Below are positions 1 to 8,343 of a DNA stretch of 64,000 bases, one piece after another. Within the stretch, counting starts at the first letter, position 1. Every line of letters begins with the position of its first letter. Origin of the DNA: Pseudarthrobacter defluvii (GTDB lineage: Bacteria; Actinomycetota; Actinomycetes; Actinomycetales; Micrococcaceae); assembly GCF_030816725.1 (NCBI RefSeq), contig NZ_JAUSYG010000001.1, positions 3,100,001 through 3,164,000 on the forward strand, given 5' to 3'. A program made the position numbers and the translations under genes. The notes under the pieces were generated by a model. That model was not told the DNA's origin. It did no database searches and saw only the letters and a list, made by a program, of their open reading frames with translations.

Positions 1-891
1 GTGCTGCCGGGAAGCCAAAGCGGCCTCAGTTCCATCTTCCGTGCGCTGGTGGGTGCCGGGCAGCCGCTGCTGATCGAATCACCGTCCTACTGGGGAGCCC
101 TCCTGGCCGCCGCCCAAACCGGGGTGCGCCTGGTCCCGGTGCCCGCCGGACCGGAGGGGCCGGACCCGGCGGACGTGGACCGCGCCTTCGCCGAGACCGG
201 GGCGCGCGCGTTTTACGTGCAGCCCAACTATTCGAATCCGGCCGGGACGCAGTGGGGGCCCGGCCGGGGCGACGAAATCCTGGACGTGGCCCGCCGGCAT
301 GGCGCGTTCCTTGTGGAGGACGACTGGGCGCACGACTTCGGCATCACCTCTGACCCCATGCCGCTGTCCGCCAGGGATGACTCCGGCCACGTGGTCTACA
401 TCAGGTCCCTGACCAAGAGTGTGTCCACCGCCATCCGCGTTGCCGCCGTGATCGCGCGCGGACCGGCGCGGGAACGCATTCTGGGCCACCGGGCCGCCGA
501 GTCGATGTACGTGAGCGGACTTCTGCAGGCCGCGGCTTTGGATGTGGTGACCCAACCCGGCTGGCAAACACACCTCCGCAACCTCCGCCGGCAACTCCAA
601 TCACGACGGGACCTGCTGGCCACCAGCGTTCGCGAGCACGTGCCGCAGGCGCACATCGACAACCTGCCCAAGGGCGGGCTGAACCTGTGGCTGCGCCTCC
701 CGGACAGCACAGACCTTCCGCGGCTGGTGCGGGACTGTGAGGATGCCGGCGTGATCATTGCCGCTGGCACGGAGTGGTTCCCGGCCGAACCCGCAGGCGC
801 CTTCATCCGGCTCAACTATTCGGGCCCGAACCCGGGCGCCTACCCCGAAGGGGCCAGGATCATCGGCGAGGCATTGGCACAAAACATTTAG
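1..891 (+). CDS. C-terminal part of a MocR/PdxR-like PLP-dependent aminotransferase-fold regulator (5' truncated by window)
   Basis: The frame is open from the first base, so this is the 3' part of a longer gene. The 296 visible residues form a class I aminotransferase fold: a YxQPxYxNPxG segment near residue 75, a VEDDW motif near 105 and SLTKS near 138, whose Lys should bind PLP. In actinobacteria this arrangement is usual for the C-terminal half of MocR regulators, which carry an N-terminal GntR winged helix. That helix would lie upstream of the window, so a free-standing aminotransferase cannot be excluded. The GTG at base 1 is probably an internal Val codon. Confidence 0.75.
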   Translation: MLPGSQSGLSSIFRALVGAGQPLLIESPSYWGALLAAAQTGVRLVPVPAGPEGPDPADVDRAFAETGARAFYVQPNYSNPAGTQWGPGRGDEILDVARRHGAFLVEDDWAHDFGITSDPMPLSARDDSGHVVYIRSLTKSVSTAIRVAAVIARGPARERILGHRAAESMYVSGLLQAAALDVVTQPGWQTHLRNLRRQLQSRRDLLATSVREHVPQAHIDNLPKGGLNLWLRLPDSTDLPRLVRDCEDAGVIIAAGTEWFPAEPAGAFIRLNYSGPNPGAYPEGARIIGEALAQNI

Positions 892-1053
892 CCGGCCGCC
901 TCCGCGGAAGGTGCACCTTTGGGGGAAGGGACTACTGTTTTAGTAAAGGGATCCGGGGAAATCCACGCCACACTCTTCCTGCCCTATGGCAAGCCCCGGA
1001 CTTTCTGGGGTACGGGGGATGAAGGGTGGCCGGCAGCTGATCAGGAGGAAACG

Positions 1054-1791
1054 GTGAACGACGAACTGACAAAGCCAGGAACCGACGTCCTGATGGATAT
1101 GCTCCTGGACAGCCCTGACCTGACTGTCTTCCTGCAGCGCCTGGCGCAGATCTCGGATGCCGAACTCAGCCGGGAAGCGGGCGAGGGCCACTGCAGCGTG
1201 ACCGTGTGGAGGAAGCGCCGGCCCTTCACCATTGCCAGCAGCGGACCCGAGGCAGCGGCCATGGACGAGTTACAGTACGCCTCCAACCAGGGCCCGTGCA
1301 TGGAAGTGGCCAAGACCGGCCGTCCTGTCGAGGTGCTGGACTTCCGGACTGAAACCAGGTGGCCCAGGTATGTCGCCGCAATGGCTGAAAGTCCCATGCG
1401 TTCCGTTCTGGCTGTCCCCATCGCGCTCCATACGCCGGACGCATCTGCAGCGCTCAACTGCTACAGCCCACACCCCCGCCATGTTCCCGTCCAGATCAGG
1501 GACATGTTGCTGGATTTCACGGAGATGGCGGCGCGTGCCCTTAGCCTAAGCGTGAAACACCAGACGCAGATTGACCTCGCGGCCGACCTGGCAGCCGCGA
1601 TGCAGTCCCGAACGGCCATCGACCTCGCAGCCGGCGTGATCATGGCGCAGACCAACTGCAGCCAGCAGGAGGCGGTGGACATCATGATCACGGCGTCGAG
1701 CAATCGCAACGAAAAGCTCAGGGACGTGGCGCTCTCCGTGCTCGCCCGGTTTGACGGCAGCACCCCCACCACCCATTTCGACTCGCTCTAG
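1054..1791 (+). CDS. GAF-ANTAR domain regulator
   Basis: The 245-residue product has an N-terminal GAF-type sensor (about residues 20-160, with the GPCMEV and TRWPRY motifs common in actinobacterial GAF-ANTAR proteins) and a C-terminal ANTAR domain (about 175-235, with the typical Ala, Gly-Val-Ile-Met and late Ala positions). ANTAR domains bind paired RNA hairpins and act as antiterminators. The GTG at 1054 is chosen because AGGAGG lies 5-6 bases upstream at 1043; the frame is open from 919 but has no comparable site there. The next gene encodes a second GAF-ANTAR protein, so the two may form a pair. The ligand of the GAF domain cannot be read from sequence. Confidence 0.85.
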   Translation: MNDELTKPGTDVLMDMLLDSPDLTVFLQRLAQISDAELSREAGEGHCSVTVWRKRRPFTIASSGPEAAAMDELQYASNQGPCMEVAKTGRPVEVLDFRTETRWPRYVAAMAESPMRSVLAVPIALHTPDASAALNCYSPHPRHVPVQIRDMLLDFTEMAARALSLSVKHQTQIDLAADLAAAMQSRTAIDLAAGVIMAQTNCSQQEAVDIMITASSNRNEKLRDVALSVLARFDGSTPTTHFDSL

Positions 1792-1857
1792 CCCTTTGGG
1801 GAACGAGCGGCAACAGAATCCAGCAGCCCCGCTACCGGGCATGAAAAGGTGACGATC

Positions 1858-2574
1858 ATGGACAATTCCCAACCGCTCGCGAATGAGCTGGCCAGGCTGA
1901 TGGGACAGGCGTCCAGCGGCTTCCTCACAGAGGAGAATGCGTCCAAAGCCGTGCAGTCCCTGGCCTACGTCCTGCGCGACTCCATCCCGCACTCGGCAGG
2001 AGCGGGCGCCTCCATCATCAACGCGCGCGGCCGCCGGGAGAGCGCCGGCGCCACGGATCCCGTGGTGCTCCGGGCGGACAAGCTGCAGTACGAGCTGGGC
2101 CAGGGACCGTGCCTCAGTGCCTGGGCCGAACAGCGGGCCATCATCATCCAGGACACAACGCAGGAAACCCGCTGGCCCCGGTGGACGGAAGCTATCGCCG
2201 ACCTGCCGCTGCGGTCGGTCCTCAGCGCTCCGCTGACCACCGAGGGAAGGCGAATCGGGGCAATCAAGGTGTATTCACCCGAACCCCTGGTGTTCGACGA
2301 CCATTCAGTCTTCCTGATCGAACGGCTGGCCAGCCCGGCCGCAGCCTTGCTGGGCAACGCCCGCGACCGTGAGGCAACCAAGCGGCTCAACTCCCAGCTG
2401 GTGGAGGCATTGACCAGCAGGGACATGATTTCCCGTGCCGAGGGAGTCTTGGCCGAAAGATTGCACATCAAGCCGCGCGAGGCGCTGGATGTGATGCTTG
2501 CCGCCTCCCGCAAAGAGGGAAAACCACTGCAGGAGGTAGCAAGTGAAATTGTTGATGGCCCGGTCGGCGAATAG
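1858..2574 (+). CDS. second GAF-ANTAR domain regulator
   Basis: A paralogue of the preceding gene, 238 residues from ATG 1858 (AAGG 8 bases upstream); GTG 1849 is an alternative giving 241. The GAF domain spans about 15-155 (GQGPCLSAW and TRWPRW motifs). A C-terminal ANTAR domain follows at about 170-230, with a Met-Ile-Ser-Arg-Ala-Glu-Gly-Val-Leu core and a late Ala-Ser-Arg-Lys segment. It probably acts as a sensor-linked RNA-binding antiterminator. It lies 66 bases downstream of the first GAF-ANTAR gene and 9 bases before the next small gene, so co-transcription is likely. Confidence 0.83.
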   Translation: MDNSQPLANELARLMGQASSGFLTEENASKAVQSLAYVLRDSIPHSAGAGASIINARGRRESAGATDPVVLRADKLQYELGQGPCLSAWAEQRAIIIQDTTQETRWPRWTEAIADLPLRSVLSAPLTTEGRRIGAIKVYSPEPLVFDDHSVFLIERLASPAAALLGNARDREATKRLNSQLVEALTSRDMISRAEGVLAERLHIKPREALDVMLAASRKEGKPLQEVASEIVDGPVGE

Positions 2575-2583
2575 GAGCCCCCT

Positions 2584-2961
2584 GTGGACGAATTCGCGAA
2601 ACCCCTGGACCAGGCGCAAGCGACCCGACAGGCCATGGAGGAGGCCGGAATAACCCTCAGCGCCGTCTGGATGCGCTACTTCAGCTTCACCGGTGCCGCC
2701 GGAGAGTACGAAGTGGATGCCTACTTGAACGGTTCCCTGGAACTGCCGGTCCATGAACGGGACCTCCTGGCGCATGCAGTCAACGAACTCATCAAGGAGC
2801 TTCCGCCGCCGCGGATGGCTCCCTACAGCCAGAACGGGAAGAAACACGGGCACAGCCTTGATCCCACCCAGGACGGGACGCACGACGGGAAGATATCCCA
2901 GAACGGCAGGAAATCCCGGGACGCGGCAAATGACGGGAAGAGGCCCCCGGACGGCAAGTGA
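2584..2961 (+). CDS. small hypothetical protein with Lys/Asp/Gly-rich degenerate tail
   Basis: The 125-residue product starts at GTG 2584, 9 bases after the GAF-ANTAR stop, with TAGGAG upstream. The N-terminal 80 residues look like a compact alpha/beta domain (a WMRYFSFTG segment followed by Glu-Leu-Pro-Val-His and a helical stretch). The last 45 residues are a degenerate series of NGK/DGK/DGT units, hydrophilic and probably disordered. No family is recognised. Position implies a role linked to the GAF-ANTAR pair. It could be a cytosolic partner protein; nothing shows catalysis. Confidence 0.6.
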   Translation: MDEFAKPLDQAQATRQAMEEAGITLSAVWMRYFSFTGAAGEYEVDAYLNGSLELPVHERDLLAHAVNELIKELPPPRMAPYSQNGKKHGHSLDPTQDGTHDGKISQNGRKSRDAANDGKRPPDGK

Positions 2962-3084
2962 CGCAGCGGTTACCAGGGTTGTCCGAGGAGTAAATCAAGA
3001 TTTGCGCTTAAACCGTTCTGCCCCTGCGGGCGGCGCTACGCTGACCGTGCATCCGCATCCAGCACACGCCCTTGGGGGACAACC

Positions 3085-3858
3085 ATGCCCGGCTTCCACA
3101 ACTTTCCGCTGCCGCATCTCCGTCGTCAGCAAAACCCACACACGGCAGCAGCGAACCGCCATGAACGCTCAACCAAAGCGCTCGTCACTGGGGCCGCGGC
3201 CGCCGTCGTGCTTCTCCTGGCTGGCTGCGGCGCACCCCAAGCATCGCTGACTGCCGCCGCGGGACCCGCCAGCGACGCTGCCTCTGCAGCTCCCGCTGCA
3301 CCGAGGACCACCAGCACCCCTGTTGCCGATACACCGTGCACGACCGTCAACGCGCAGCAGGTGTCCGCGGGAGTCAGCTACGTGTGCACCAAAGACGAGT
3401 CCGGCAGGCTGGTGTGGCTTGAAGCCGCCCAGTCCAAGCGCGTCAGCGACAAGATCGCAGCCGCGGAGGCAGCAAAGGCGGCGGCAGACAAGGCAGCAGC
3501 GGATAAGGCCGCGGCGGACAAAGCGGCCGCCGACAAGGCCGCGGCAGACAAAGCCGCAGCCGACGCCGCAGCCGCACACCAGGCCGCCGAGGCCAGGGCG
3601 GCCCAGGACGCGGCGGCAAAGGCAGCAGCGGAGGCGGCGGCGAAGGCCGCGGCCCCTCCGGCTCCCGTGGCACCTGCCGTTCCGGGGACCAACCCGGGCT
3701 GCGACCCGAACTATTCAGGCTGCGTCCCGGTCGCCTCCGACGTGGACTGCGCGGGCGGAAGCGGCAACGGGCCGGCCTACGTCCGCGGCCCGGTCCAGGT
3801 CATGGGCCGGGATATCTACGGGCTGGACAGGGACCACGACGGCGTGGGCTGCGAATAG
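3085..3858 (+). CDS. Excalibur-domain lipoprotein with Ala/Lys/Asp coiled-coil repeat
   Basis: A 257-residue surface protein. Residues 28-48 form a signal peptide ending in the lipobox LLAGC, so it should be lipidated and anchored outside the membrane. Residues about 130-160 are a run of AADKA pentapeptides, predicted to be a long helix or coiled-coil spacer. The C-terminus is an Excalibur domain with its signature DVDC and DRDHDGVGCE, a Ca2+-binding-like loop held by Cys residues. The ATG follows GGGGGA. It is a single gene facing the convergent SDR downstream. Excalibur proteins are usually associated with cell wall or extracellular nuclease functions, but the role here is unknown. Confidence 0.8.
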   Translation: MPGFHNFPLPHLRRQQNPHTAAANRHERSTKALVTGAAAAVVLLLAGCGAPQASLTAAAGPASDAASAAPAAPRTTSTPVADTPCTTVNAQQVSAGVSYVCTKDESGRLVWLEAAQSKRVSDKIAAAEAAKAAADKAAADKAAADKAAADKAAADKAAADAAAAHQAAEARAAQDAAAKAAAEAAAKAAAPPAPVAPAVPGTNPGCDPNYSGCVPVASDVDCAGGSGNGPAYVRGPVQVMGRDIYGLDRDHDGVGCE

Positions 3859-3878
3859 GTCCGCTGCGAACGGTAGGA

Positions 3879-4703
3879 CTACACGAACGCCTTGACCAGT
3901 TCTTCGCTCTTCTCCCACAGCCCGCGCGCCAGTACGGCGTCGTACGCCTGCGGGTTGGCCTTGGCCAGGGCGCGCTTGGCGTAGTAGGCCCCGGAGATCC
4001 AGTCCGTGCCGGCGGTGCCGTCGATGAGCCAGAGCATGGTGTCGGCACCTTGGTCCGGGCTGAGCATAAAGCGGTTCAGCAGGGTGGTGTAGGCGTGCCG
4101 GAACGGGCTTGAAGACTCCGCCGCGAAGTTGGTGCGGACCACCCCCGGGTGGAATGCCGCCGTCGTGATCCCCTGGTCGTGGAACCGGCGGTGCAGCTCG
4201 GAGGTGAACAGGATGTTGGCCAGCTTGCCTGTGCCGTAGGCGCGGTTGGTGCTGTACCCGTGTTCGGCGGTGAGGTCGAAGAGGTCCAGCTTGCCGAAGT
4301 TGTTCGCCGCGCTGGAGGTGTTGATGACCTTGGCGTTGCCGGCGGTGAGAGTGTCCATGAGGAGGGTGGTGAGCAGGAACGGCGCCAGGTGGTTGACCTG
4401 GAAGGTGGATTCGTTGCCGTCAACGGTGAGCGTCCGCTTGCCCATGATGCCGCCGGCGTTGTTGGCCAGGACATCGATGCGCGGGTAGTTGGCCTTCAGT
4501 TTCGCGGCGAGGTCGCGGACCTGTGCCAGGTCGGCGAAGTCGGCCAGATAGTGGTCCGCGCCGATGTCCCCGGCCAGGGCGCTGGTCTTTTCGGCGGAAC
4601 GGCCGACGACCACCACCTGCTCCCCTGCCTTGGCCAGCGTCCGTGCGGCTGCCGCTCCGATGCCGTCGCTGGCGCCGGTGATCACGATGGTGCGAGGAGT
4701 CAA
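3879..4703 (-). CDS. short-chain dehydrogenase/reductase (retinol-dehydrogenase-like)
   Basis: A 274-residue classical SDR. The Rossmann motif TGASDGIG is near residue 10, NNAGG near 85, the catalytic Ser in NTSSAA near 135, and the Tyr/Lys pair in YGTGK near 160. These predict NAD(P)-dependent oxidation or reduction of a carbonyl or alcohol substrate. The start is set at TTG 4703, preceded by AAAGGA; the open frame runs to 4757, but those residues are basic and unlike an SDR N-terminus. It lies downstream of gntP on the same strand behind a GC hairpin, so it is probably a separate unit. Confidence 0.8.
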   Translation of the reverse strand: MTPRTIVITGASDGIGAAAARTLAKAGEQVVVVGRSAEKTSALAGDIGADHYLADFADLAQVRDLAAKLKANYPRIDVLANNAGGIMGKRTLTVDGNESTFQVNHLAPFLLTTLLMDTLTAGNAKVINTSSAANNFGKLDLFDLTAEHGYSTNRAYGTGKLANILFTSELHRRFHDQGITTAAFHPGVVRTNFAAESSSPFRHAYTTLLNRFMLSPDQGADTMLWLIDGTAGTDWISGAYYAKRALAKANPQAYDAVLARGLWEKSEELVKAFV

Positions 4704-4763
4704 GGGGTGTCCTTTGGTTCGGCGGGCGGCGCACCGGCGTGGCGCACCAAGTGGCATAACGAC

Positions 4764-4799
4764 GGCGGGGCGGCCGGTGTTCCCACCAGCCGCCCCGCC
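4764..4799 (-). terminator. GC-rich hairpin after gntP
   Basis: GGCGGGGCGGC (4764-4774) pairs perfectly with GCCGCCCCGCC (4789-4799), and a GGTG/CACC pair lies inside the loop. It sits just past the gntP stop in the direction of transcription and before the SDR start. There is no clear T-run, so termination strength is uncertain. Confidence 0.55.
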
Positions 4800-4819
4800 G
4801 CCGCACTGCTTTGGAGGGG

Positions 4820-6223
4820 TCAGCCCACCGCGCCGGCCACCAGGAAGATGACTGCGGCGATGGCGAAGCCCATCACGCCGATCAGGGTTTCCATCACGGT
4901 CCAGGTTTTCAGGGTGGTCTTGACGTCCATGCCGAAGAAGCGGCCCACCAGCCAGAAGCCGGAGTCGTTGACGTGCGACACCACCACGGAGCCGGCAGCC
5001 ACGGCGATGACCATGGCGGCAATCTGCATGCCGTTGAGCCCGCCCGCCGCCACGGCGGGGGCGATCAGGCCGGCGGTGGTGGTCAGGGCAACCGTCGCCG
5101 AGCCCTGCGCGATGCGGAGGATGGCGGAGATCAGGAAGCCTGCCAGGATCAGCGGAATGCCAACGTTGCCCAGGACGTCGGCCAGTGCCTTGCCGATGCC
5201 GGAGGTCCGCAGGACGCCGCCGAACATGCCGCCGGCGCCGGTGATCAGGATGACGGAGCAGACCGGGCCAAGGGAGGACTCGAGCAGACGCTCCATGGCT
5301 GCACCGTCGCGGCCGCGGCGGGTGCCCAGCACGAACAGTGCCACCAGCACAGCGATCAGCAGCGCCACGGGCGTCTCACCAATGGTCCGCAGGACCTGGA
5401 ACCACTGTTCCTTCTTGACGGACTCGTCCAGCACGCCGGAAGAAGCGAGGGTGTTCAGGCCGGTGTTGAGGAAGATCAGCACCAGCGGCAGGAGCAGCAG
5501 GCCGATGATGGTGCGGAACCTCGGCGGGTGGGCCTCGGCTTCTGCACTCGCGTGGCCCAGGATCTCGGGGACGGGAAGAACCAGTTTCCTGCCCGTGTAC
5601 AGGCCGTAGAGGTAGGCGGTGACGTACCAGGTGGGGATGGCGGTGATGAGGCCGGCGATCAGCACCAGGCCGATGTTGGCGTCGAAGAAGGCCGCGGCGG
5701 ACACCGGGCCCGGGTGCGGCGGCAGGAAAATGTGCATCACCGAGAAGGCGCCGGCGGCGGGAAGGCCGTAGCGGAGCACTCCCCCGCCCAGGCGGTGGGC
5801 AACAGCGAAGACCACCGGAAGCATGACCACCAGGCCGGCGTCGAAGAAGATGGGGAAGCCGAAGATCAGCGAGGCCAGGCCCAGTGCGAACGGGGCGCGC
5901 TTTTCACCGAACACGCCGATCAGGTAGTCCGCCAGGACCTTTGCCCCGCCGCTGGTTTCCACGATCCTGCCCAGCATCGCGCCCAGGCCCACCAGCAGCG
6001 CCACCGTCCCCAGGGTGGTGCCGAAGCCGTCCACCAGGACCGGAACCACCTTGTTGGCGGGGATCCCGGTGGCGAAGGCCGTGGCCAGGCTGATGAGGAT
6101 CAGGGCGATCAGGGCGTGCATCCGCAGCCGGATGATCAGGAACAGCAGCACAAGAATCGCTGCCGCGGCGACGAGCAGCAGCGGACCTGCGCCCATCGTC
6201 TGGGTCCATCCTTCGATGGTCAT
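4820..6223 (-). CDS. gntP: gluconate:H+ symporter, GntP family
   Basis: The 467-residue integral membrane protein has about 12-14 hydrophobic segments. GntP-family landmarks include GFPIFFDAG (about 125), MHIFLPPHPGP near 165, and the segment near 410 with HVNDSGFW. It would import gluconate or a related sugar acid with protons. The start at 6223 has AAAGGAGA upstream. It lies 35 bases after gntK on the same strand, so a gntK-gntP operon is likely. The divergent FCD-type GntR regulator is the likely controller. A close homologue for another aldonate (for example idonate) is possible, but the gluconokinase next door favours gluconate. Confidence 0.92.
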   Translation of the reverse strand: MTIEGWTQTMGAGPLLLVAAAAILVLLFLIIRLRMHALIALILISLATAFATGIPANKVVPVLVDGFGTTLGTVALLVGLGAMLGRIVETSGGAKVLADYLIGVFGEKRAPFALGLASLIFGFPIFFDAGLVVMLPVVFAVAHRLGGGVLRYGLPAAGAFSVMHIFLPPHPGPVSAAAFFDANIGLVLIAGLITAIPTWYVTAYLYGLYTGRKLVLPVPEILGHASAEAEAHPPRFRTIIGLLLLPLVLIFLNTGLNTLASSGVLDESVKKEQWFQVLRTIGETPVALLIAVLVALFVLGTRRGRDGAAMERLLESSLGPVCSVILITGAGGMFGGVLRTSGIGKALADVLGNVGIPLILAGFLISAILRIAQGSATVALTTTAGLIAPAVAAGGLNGMQIAAMVIAVAAGSVVVSHVNDSGFWLVGRFFGMDVKTTLKTWTVMETLIGVMGFAIAAVIFLVAGAVG

Positions 6224-6258
6224 GGTTCTCCTTTGAAACAGGGTTGGGGACTATGGGG

Positions 6259-6804
6259 TCAGGACGCCTGGGGCGCCTGGCCGGTGGGGAGCTTGAGGGC
6301 GTTGACGACGGCGGCGACCAGCTCCTCGGGTGAGCGGGCGATGTCGAGGCGGAGACTGCCGGCGTCGCGCTCTTCCTGGGTGAGTGGCTCAAGAGTGGCC
6401 AGCTGGCTGGGCAGGAGGGTGGGTGGCATGAAATGCCCTTCCCGGCCCTGCATCCGCTGGCTGATCAGGTCCGCGCCGCCGTCGAGGTGGAGGAAGACAA
6501 CCCGGCCTCCGGCCTGGGACAGCAGGGCGCGGTAGCTGTGTTTGAGCGCCGAGCAGGTCAGGACCGTGCTCTTGCCGGCGGCGGCCTGGGCGGATATCCA
6601 GTCGCGGATTTCCTGCAGCCAGGGCCAGCGGTCCTCATCCTGGAGGGGAATGCCCTGCGTCATCTTGGCGATGTTTGCTTCGGGGTGGAATTCGTCCGCC
6701 TCGGCGCAGGCCCAGCCGAGTTGCCGGGAGAGCGCTGCTGCCAGGGTGGATTTGCCGGATCCGGCAACGCCCATGACCACAAGATGCGTGGCTGGATACT
6801 GCAT
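6259..6804 (-). CDS. gntK: gluconokinase
   Basis: The 181-residue product is a thermoresistant-type gluconokinase of normal length. It has the Walker A motif GVAGSGKST at residues 12-20, a DEFHP segment near 37, the DEDRWPWL segment and CSALKHSYR near 85. It phosphorylates D-gluconate to 6-phosphogluconate with ATP, feeding the pentose phosphate pathway. GGAGG lies immediately upstream of the ATG. It is the first gene of the gntKP unit and divergent from gntR. An AGGTATGAC motif lies at the ribosome site and recurs in the intergenic region. Confidence 0.92.
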   Translation of the reverse strand: MQYPATHLVVMGVAGSGKSTLAAALSRQLGWACAEADEFHPEANIAKMTQGIPLQDEDRWPWLQEIRDWISAQAAAGKSTVLTCSALKHSYRALLSQAGGRVVFLHLDGGADLISQRMQGREGHFMPPTLLPSQLATLEPLTQEERDAGSLRLDIARSPEELVAAVVNALKLPTGQAPQAS

Positions 6805-6995
6805 GTCATACCTCCGGAGAAGACGTCTTTGGCTTTGGAAGAAGCTCGCTGTCAGGCCGCTGCAAAACGGGCTATGCGATAAGGTATCACCTTTTGGCGG
6901 TATAGATACTATCTTTGCGTGTCACAAGTCATACCTTTGGTCTCCGCATGGGTATCCTTGGAGGGCGCAATGGCGCGGAAGCGAACGGGGAAAGA
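6805..6995. promoter_or_regulatory. divergent gntK / gntR control region with repeated AGGTATSAC motifs
   Basis: The motif AGGTAT(G/C)AC occurs at 6882-6890 (plus), 6928-6936 (minus) and 6805-6813 (minus, overlapping the gntK ribosome site). The copy at 6881-6893 is a palindrome, AAGGT-ATC-ACCTT. A second AT-rich palindrome, ATAG-ATA-CTAT, lies at 6902-6912. These are plausible operators for the GntR regulator, inferred from position and symmetry only. Confidence 0.5.
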
Positions 6996-7730
6996 ATGTC
7001 GACGGCGACAATCCAGGACGGCGATGAAATGCACGACGGCGGGGCCTCCCCTGCCGCGCAGGGCCGGGTCATTGAGGCAGTAGGGGTGGCGATCGCCTCC
7101 GGAAACCTCGCCCCGGGCAGCCGGCTCACCCTCGAGGGCCTGCAGCGGGAGTACGGAATTTCCAGGACCGTTGCCCGCGACACCATGAAGGTCCTGGAAT
7201 CCATGAACCTGGTCTATTCGCGGCGGCGCGTGGGCATCGTGGTGCAGGAGCCGTCACTGTGGAACGTATTTGATCCGAAGCTGGTGCGGTGGCGCCTGGC
7301 CTCGGACCGCCGGGACCTGCAGTACGGCAGCCTGACCGAGCTGCGCATCGCCGTCGAACCCATTGCCGCTGCCGGCGCGGCCCGCCGGGCCAGCGCGGCC
7401 GAGCGTGCCCAGCTGGTATCCCTGGCGGCCGACCTCCGCAGGCTGGGCGAAGCCGGCGACCTGCAGGCCTTCCTGGCCGCCGACATCGCGTTCCATCAGC
7501 TGCTTCTGCGGAGCTGCGGCAACGAGATGTTCCGTGCACTCGAGGGAATGATCGCGGAGGTGCTGACCAGCCGCACCAAACAGGGCCTTATGCCGTTCAA
7601 GCCGAGGGGCGAAGCGCTTGAGGCGCACGAGGACGTGGCCACCGCTGTGGCTGGCGGGGACACTGCGGCGGCGGAACAGGCCATGCACCACATCCTCGAT
7701 GAGGTCCGTGAGGCGATGGGGCTGCGCTAG
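6996..7730 (+). CDS. gntR: FadR/FCD-type GntR regulator of gluconate genes
   Basis: The 244-residue product has an N-terminal GntR winged helix (about 30-95, with GSRLTLEGLQREYGISRTVARD and LESMNLV) and a C-terminal all-helical FCD effector domain (about 110-235). FCD metal/ligand residues appear in DIAFHQLL and in the later EAHED and MHHIL segments. ATG 6996 is preferred because GGGGAAAGA lies upstream and the longer reading from 6915 has a poor N-terminus. Being divergent from gntK-gntP, it is expected to repress them until gluconate or 6-phosphogluconate binds. The symbol is inferred from context. Confidence 0.82.
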   Translation: MSTATIQDGDEMHDGGASPAAQGRVIEAVGVAIASGNLAPGSRLTLEGLQREYGISRTVARDTMKVLESMNLVYSRRRVGIVVQEPSLWNVFDPKLVRWRLASDRRDLQYGSLTELRIAVEPIAAAGAARRASAAERAQLVSLAADLRRLGEAGDLQAFLAADIAFHQLLLRSCGNEMFRALEGMIAEVLTSRTKQGLMPFKPRGEALEAHEDVATAVAGGDTAAAEQAMHHILDEVREAMGLR

Positions 7731-7860
7731 CCGTTTGGGCAGCCCCCGCTGCGCCCCATAACCGGCCCTGCCCCGCTTGACCGGTGCTGCCCCGCATAAG
7801 CGTTGGTGCCCAACACCGGTTGTGAGGTCGAGGGCCGGTTATGGAACTGGCGCAAGCGGG
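7731..7860. repeat. intergenic GC-rich inverted repeat
   Basis: A perfect 14-bp inverted repeat joins CCATAACCGGCCCT (7756-7769) to AGGGCCGGTTATGG (7831-7844). CCCGCTTG (7772-7779) also pairs with CAAGCGGG (7853-7860), crossing the first stem. A small GTTGG/CCAAC hairpin lies at 7802-7814. No protein is supported here. It may be a repetitive extragenic element or part of the 3' end of the gntR transcript. Confidence 0.5.
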
Positions 7861-7867
7861 TTAACAA

Positions 7868-7904
7868 AAAGCAGGGCCTACCGATGAACGGCAAGCCCTG
7901 CTTT
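7868..7904 (-). terminator. rho-independent terminator of the cold-shock gene
   Basis: AAAGCAGGGC (7868-7877) pairs with GCCCTGCTTT (7895-7904) around a 17-base loop. Read on the minus strand it ends in a T-run (TTTTTG). It lies 33 bases past the csp stop codon. Confidence 0.85.
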
Positions 7905-7936
7905 AGAGAAACCTAACGGTTCCAGTCCCTAGGAAA

Positions 7937-8140
7937 TTAGAGAGCCTGGATGTTGGTGGCCTGGGGACCCTTGGGGCCCTGCTCGGTGTCGAAGGAAACC
8001 TTCTGGTTCTCTTCGAGGGAGCGGAAGCCGGAGGAGTTGATCGCGGAGTAGTGCGCGAAAACGTCCTGCGAGGAGTCGTCCGGGGAGATGAAGCCGAAGC
8101 CCTTTTCAGCGTTAAACCATTTGACGGTACCAGTAGCCAT
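7937..8140 (-). CDS. cspA: cold-shock protein, CspA family
   Basis: The 67-residue protein is the standard length for a bacterial cold-shock domain. It contains RNP1 (KGFGFI, residues 14-19) and RNP2 (VFAHYS, near 27-32) on an OB fold, so it binds single-stranded RNA or DNA as a chaperone. The ATG at 8140 is the family start; the frame is open to 8314 but those codons are leader sequence. The leader is long (about 170 bases), as is usual for cold-induced csp mRNAs, and a good terminator follows. It is monocistronic. Confidence 0.95.
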   Translation of the reverse strand: MATGTVKWFNAEKGFGFISPDDSSQDVFAHYSAINSSGFRSLEENQKVSFDTEQGPKGPQATNIQAL

Positions 8141-8343
8141 TATTTTTGTCCTTCGTGAAGGTGGAGGGAAAGTCCCGACTTTCGGGCCCTCCGGCGTGGG
8201 GTGTTCAAAAACCGCTACTTCAGAAGAACACGGACTTTCGACCGTGCGTACTGCCTGAACTACCAACTGCATAAACACAACAACAGGTTCAACACTACAG
8301 GAGATTGCGCCCATACCTAATTGCGCGCCTGTTCACGCCCGTA
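8141..8343 (-). promoter_or_regulatory. long csp leader and promoter region
   Basis: No gene is supported on either strand. The region immediately upstream of csp is pyrimidine- and purine-biased and contains a GAAAGTCGGGAC/GTCCCGACTTTC imperfect inverted repeat around 8171-8190. It is probably the 5' untranslated leader and promoter of the cold-shock gene. No exact -10/-35 pair is claimed. Confidence 0.4.

Noticed and set aside
3480..3660. Short tandem repeat in the Excalibur gene taken as a CRISPR-like or satellite array
   Set aside because: The repeat is in frame and encodes the AADKA helical spacer; no unique spacers exist.
4149..5609. 486-codon plus-strand frame opposite the SDR and gntP
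   Set aside because: It is the mirror of two well supported genes and has no fold of its own.
6243..6258. GGGGACTATGGGGTC as a DosR box after gntP
   Set aside because: Only the left half fits the consensus, and it lies between gntK and gntP rather than at a promoter.
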